A stretch of DNA of 64,000 nucleotides from Motiliproteus sp041586615 (GTDB lineage Bacteria; Pseudomonadota; Gammaproteobacteria; Pseudomonadales; Balneatricaceae): contig JBFGZS010000012.1 of assembly GCA_041586615.1 (NCBI GenBank), positions 1 to 64,000 of the forward strand. Reading direction: 5' to 3'. Shown here in pieces: positions 61,079 through 64,000 of the stretch (position 1 is its first letter; every line of letters begins with the position of its first letter). The position numbers and the translations under genes were made by a program. The notes beneath the pieces are model-generated. The model did not search any database. It was given only the letters and a program-made list of their open reading frames with translations, and was not told where the DNA came from.

Positions 61079-62065
61079 GTGTACTGCATCGGCCCATACC
61101 ACATTAACAGCCGGGTGATTCTTGCTCCCATGGCAGGCGTAACCGACCGCCCTTTTCGGCAGCTGTGTCGCTCCCTGGGTGCGGGTCTGGCTGTCTCAGA
61201 AATGGTATCGGCAGACAGCTCACTCTGGAATAGCCGAAAATCGCGTTTACGACTCGATCACCGCGGTGAAACAGGGCTGCGTAGCGTGCAAATTGCCGGG
61301 AGCGACCCGCAAATGCTGGCAGATGCCGCCCGCATGAATGTCGATAACGGCGCACAGATTATCGACATCAATATGGGTTGTCCGGCGAAGAAAGTCTGCA
61401 ACAAAGCCGCAGGTTCCGCACTGCTGAAAGATGAAAAACTGGTAGCCACTATTCTGGAGTCCGTGGTTGCCGCCGTCGATGTCCCGGTCACGTTAAAAAT
61501 CCGCACCGGCTGGTCACCCGATCAGCGCAACGGATTGACCATTGCCCGTATTGCCGAAGCAGCGGGCATTCAGGCGTTGGCGGTTCACGGACGCACCCGC
61601 GCCTGCGGATACCGCGGTGATGCCGAATACAACAGCATCACCGCCATCAAGCAGGCCATCTCGATACCGGTCTTCGCTAACGGGGATATCGCTACGCCAC
61701 AAAAAGCCAAAGCGGTTCTTGAGCAGACCGGCGCGGACGCCATTATGGTGGGTCGGGCAGCACAGGGACGTCCTTGGATATTCCGCGAGATCGAGCACTA
61801 CCTGGCCAGCGGCGAATTGCTGGCGGCCCCAGAAGATGACGAAATACAGGCCATCCTCCGTGGCCATCTCGGGGCACTGTACGAATTTTATGGCGAGTTT
61901 TCCGGCGTACGCATAGCACGTAAGCATGTGGGGTGGTACCTATCCACCCTTTCGGGCGGGAAAGAATTCCGCAAACAATTTAACGAACTGGAGTCCGTAG
62001 AGGAGCAAATGGCATCAATTACACGCTTCTTCTGCGAACGCCAGGCAGCCTCAAAGGCGGCATGA
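61079..62065 (+). CDS. dusB: tRNA-dihydrouridine synthase B
   Basis: 328 aa, GTG start at 61079. I-G-P-Y-x-I, L-A-P-M-A-G-V-T-D-R-P-F-R, D-I-N-M-G-C-P-A-K-K-V-C-N-K (catalytic Cys) and the flavin-binding V-H-G-R-T-R and G-R-A-A-Q-G-R-P-W motifs. It reduces uridines in the tRNA D-loop using FMN. It overlaps fis by ATGA, the classic dusB-fis operon. Confidence 0.95.
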   Translation: MYCIGPYHINSRVILAPMAGVTDRPFRQLCRSLGAGLAVSEMVSADSSLWNSRKSRLRLDHRGETGLRSVQIAGSDPQMLADAARMNVDNGAQIIDINMGCPAKKVCNKAAGSALLKDEKLVATILESVVAAVDVPVTLKIRTGWSPDQRNGLTIARIAEAAGIQALAVHGRTRACGYRGDAEYNSITAIKQAISIPVFANGDIATPQKAKAVLEQTGADAIMVGRAAQGRPWIFREIEHYLASGELLAAPEDDEIQAILRGHLGALYEFYGEFSGVRIARKHVGWYLSTLSGGKEFRKQFNELESVEEQMASITRFFCERQAASKAA

Positions 62066-62391
62066 CGATCATGGCACTGGGTAACCTAAAAGACGTGAGC
62101 ACTCTTCACAGCGAAAACACACTACAGTTGGCAGAAGCTGCTGCCAACGAATCCCCGGTTAAAGGGCAGCGGCTACGCGAAAGCGTCGAGCAGGCGATGA
62201 AAAACTACTTCCAGCAACTCGATGGTCAGGACGTTACCGGTGTTTACGATATGGTTCTGGCAGAGATAGAGGCCCCGTTGCTGGAGTCTGTGATGACCTA
62301 CACCCGCGACAACCAGACCAAAGCCTCTGAACTGCTGGGCCTGAACCGCGGCACCCTGCGTAAAAAGCTGAAACAATACGGCTTGCTCTAA
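62062..62391 (+). CDS. fis: Nucleoid protein Fis
   Basis: 109 aa from the ATGA overlap; an in-frame ATG at 62071 is an alternative. The C-terminal half is almost canonical Fis: A-P-L-L-E-S-V-M, N-Q-T-K-A-S-E-L-L-G-L-N-R-G-T-L-R-K-K-L-K-Q-Y. It bends DNA and regulates rRNA and many other genes. Confidence 0.96.
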   Translation: MTIMALGNLKDVSTLHSENTLQLAEAAANESPVKGQRLRESVEQAMKNYFQQLDGQDVTGVYDMVLAEIEAPLLESVMTYTRDNQTKASELLGLNRGTLRKKLKQYGLL

Positions 62392-62409
62392 ACACGGCTC
62401 GTTATATGA

Positions 62410-62442
62410 GGCGGATCCACTGGAGCCGCCTTTTTCTTTTTT
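62410..62442 (+). terminator. Rho-independent terminator after fis
   Basis: GGCGG and CCGCC pair around an inner TCC/GGA stem with loop ACT, followed by TTTTTCTTTTTT. Confidence 0.88.
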
Positions 62443-62471
62443 AATTTCTAACCAGGTTGAAAACGACACCC

Positions 62472-64000
62472 ATGGCTAACACAAAATCTCTTTTGCCGGT
62501 TCGGCGGGCACTGATCAGCGTCTCGGACAAAACCGGTATCGTAGAATTTGCCCAGGGGCTTGCGGCCCAGGGCGTTGAGATCCTGTCCACCGGCGGTACT
62601 TTTAAACTGCTAAAGGACAAGGGCATCCCAGCGGTCGAAGTCTCCGACTACACCGGATTCCCCGAGATGATGGATGGCCGGGTCAAAACATTGCACCCCA
62701 AAATTCATGGTGGCATCCTTGGCCGTCGTGGCATCGATGATGGCATTATGAGCCAGCATGGCATCCAGCCCATCGACATGGTTGTCGTCAATCTGTACCC
62801 CTTCGAAGAAACCGTGGCACGCCCGGACTGCGACCTGCCACTGGCGATCGAAAACATCGACATTGGCGGCCCGACCATGGTCCGTTCTGCCGCGAAGAAC
62901 AATGCGTTTGTCGCGATCGTCGTCAATGCCGAAAGCTATGACAGCGTGCTCGCCGAAATGAACGCCAACCAAGGCCAGCTCAGCCAGGCACGCCGTTTTG
63001 ACCTCGCCGTCGAGGCTTTCGAGCACACCGCCGCTTACGATGGCATGATCGCCAACTACCTGGGCGCCCGTGTTGGCGAAGATGAGGAGGTCAATCCTTT
63101 CCCCCGCACCTTCAACCGCCAATACCTCAAGGCTCAGGAGATGCGCTACGGCGAGAACCCTCATCAGCGTGCCGCCTTCTATGTCGAAAAGAATCCGGCG
63201 GAGCCCGGTGTGGCCACCGCCCGCCAGCTCCAGGGCAAGGCGCTGTCTTATAACAACGTCGCCGATACCGATGCCGCGCTGGAGTGCGTTAAGCCCTTCC
63301 GTGAACCCGCCTGCGTTATCGTTAAACACGCCAATCCCTGCGGCGTTGCCATCGCCGACAATATTCTTGACGCCTACAACCTGGCGTTTCAAACCGACCC
63401 GACCTCCGCGTTCGGCGGCATTATTGCCTTCAACCGCGAACTCGATGCCGCCACGGCCCAAGCCATCGTTGCGCAGCAGTTTGTCGAGGTCATCATCGCT
63501 CCGACTGTCACGCAGGAAGCCTCGGATATTGTCGCCGCAAAACCCAATGTCCGCCTGCTCGAATGTGGCCAGTGGAGCGCCAGCCGCATTCCTTCCTTCG
63601 ACTTTAAGCGGGTCAATGGCGGCTTGCTGGTTCAAGACAACGATCTCGGCATGGTTGATGCCAGCGAACTGAAAGTCGTGACGGAGCGCTCACCCAGCGA
63701 GCAAGAGTTACGTGACCTGCTGTTCGCCTGGCAGGTTGCCAAATACGTCAAGTCCAATGCGATCGTCTACGCACGCGACGGTCAGACGATCGGAGTGGGT
63801 GCCGGTCAGATGAGCCGTGTCTATAGCGCCAGAATCGCCGGTATTAAAGCCGCCGATGAAGGTCTGGTTGTCGAAGGTTCCGTGATGGCATCCGATGCGT
63901 TTTTCCCCTTCCGCGACGGTATTGATGCAGCGGCCAAAGCCGGGATCAAAGCGGTGATCCAGCCTGGCGGCTCGATGCGCGACGAGGAGGTCATCCAGGC
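62472..64000 (+). CDS. purH: Bifunctional AICAR transformylase/IMP cyclohydrolase (3' end beyond window)
   Basis: 509 codons are visible from the ATG at 62472; only the last 15 or so residues should be missing. IMP cyclohydrolase motifs L-S-T-G-G-T, D-G-R-V-K-T-L-H-P-K-I-H-G-G and N-L-Y-P-F, and transformylase motifs Q-L-Q-G-K-A-L-S-Y-N-N, V-K-H-A-N-P-C-G-V-A and S-D-A-F-F-P-F-R-D. It performs the last two steps of IMP synthesis. It follows the fis terminator, so it has its own transcript. Confidence 0.97.
   Translation, partial: MANTKSLLPVRRALISVSDKTGIVEFAQGLAAQGVEILSTGGTFKLLKDKGIPAVEVSDYTGFPEMMDGRVKTLHPKIHGGILGRRGIDDGIMSQHGIQPIDMVVVNLYPFEETVARPDCDLPLAIENIDIGGPTMVRSAAKNNAFVAIVVNAESYDSVLAEMNANQGQLSQARRFDLAVEAFEHTAAYDGMIANYLGARVGEDEEVNPFPRTFNRQYLKAQEMRYGENPHQRAAFYVEKNPAEPGVATARQLQGKALSYNNVADTDAALECVKPFREPACVIVKHANPCGVAIADNILDAYNLAFQTDPTSAFGGIIAFNRELDAATAQAIVAQQFVEVIIAPTVTQEASDIVAAKPNVRLLECGQWSASRIPSFDFKRVNGGLLVQDNDLGMVDASELKVVTERSPSEQELRDLLFAWQVAKYVKSNAIVYARDGQTIGVGAGQMSRVYSARIAGIKAADEGLVVEGSVMASDAFFPFRDGIDAAAKAGIKAVIQPGGSMRDEEVIQ

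Overview
The window looks like chromosomal DNA of a Gammaproteobacterium of the Pseudomonadales/Oceanospirillales type. This rests on the housekeeping order accB-accC-prmA-(DUF3426)-dusB-fis-purH at the right end, on hemB, bkd and cysK sequences of that style, and on the dense c-di-GMP signalling. No rRNA gene is present, so the genus cannot be fixed.

Left end (1-5144, minus strand): an operon of two dihaem cytochrome-c-peroxidase-like proteins, a Tat-exported Rieske subunit and a truncated AioA-like molybdopterin subunit. This set matches the dissimilatory iodate reductase locus (idrP2-idrP1-idrB-idrA) better than arsenite oxidase. Divergent from it lie a HEAT-repeat protein, a membrane PAS histidine kinase and an NtrC-type sigma-54 activator (5.6-12.1 kb).

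12.3-26.3 kb: a sigma-70-like promoter and a c-di-GMP-I (GEMM) riboswitch head a tightly packed series: an EAL phosphodiesterase, a giant hybrid kinase with three receivers, CheR, a receiver-kinase, a REC-PAS-GGDEF-EAL protein and CheB. Another REC-PAS-GGDEF-EAL gene follows. A convergent membrane PAS-GGDEF-EAL gene (26.6-28.7 kb) closes the block.

28.7-36.2 kb: an accessory region with three copies of a hairpin-rich MITE-like element, a decayed helicase C-terminus, a tRNA with CAU anticodon, a truncated dockerin-like gene, a NIT-HAMP-PAS-GGDEF-EAL protein, ppiC, an unrecognised two-gene operon and a coiled-coil protein.

36.7-56.7 kb: mixed metabolic and small regulatory genes. These are a uroporphyrinogen-III methyltransferase, hemB, a CBS protein, a TetR regulator, a thioesterase, a cytochrome c, a DUF3014 protein, a Ser/Thr kinase, branched-chain 2-oxoacid dehydrogenase E1alpha-E1beta-E2, YceI with cytochrome b561, cysK, a sixth GGDEF-EAL protein, an alkaline-phosphatase-superfamily protein, an orphan ParA and a lipoprotein. 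57.1-64 kb is the conserved acc-prmA-dusB-fis-purH block; purH runs off the right edge.

Two themes recur. Six tandem GGDEF-EAL proteins lie in 64 kb, several with degenerate motifs. Many intergenic gaps hold short tandem duplications with 8-35 bp units.
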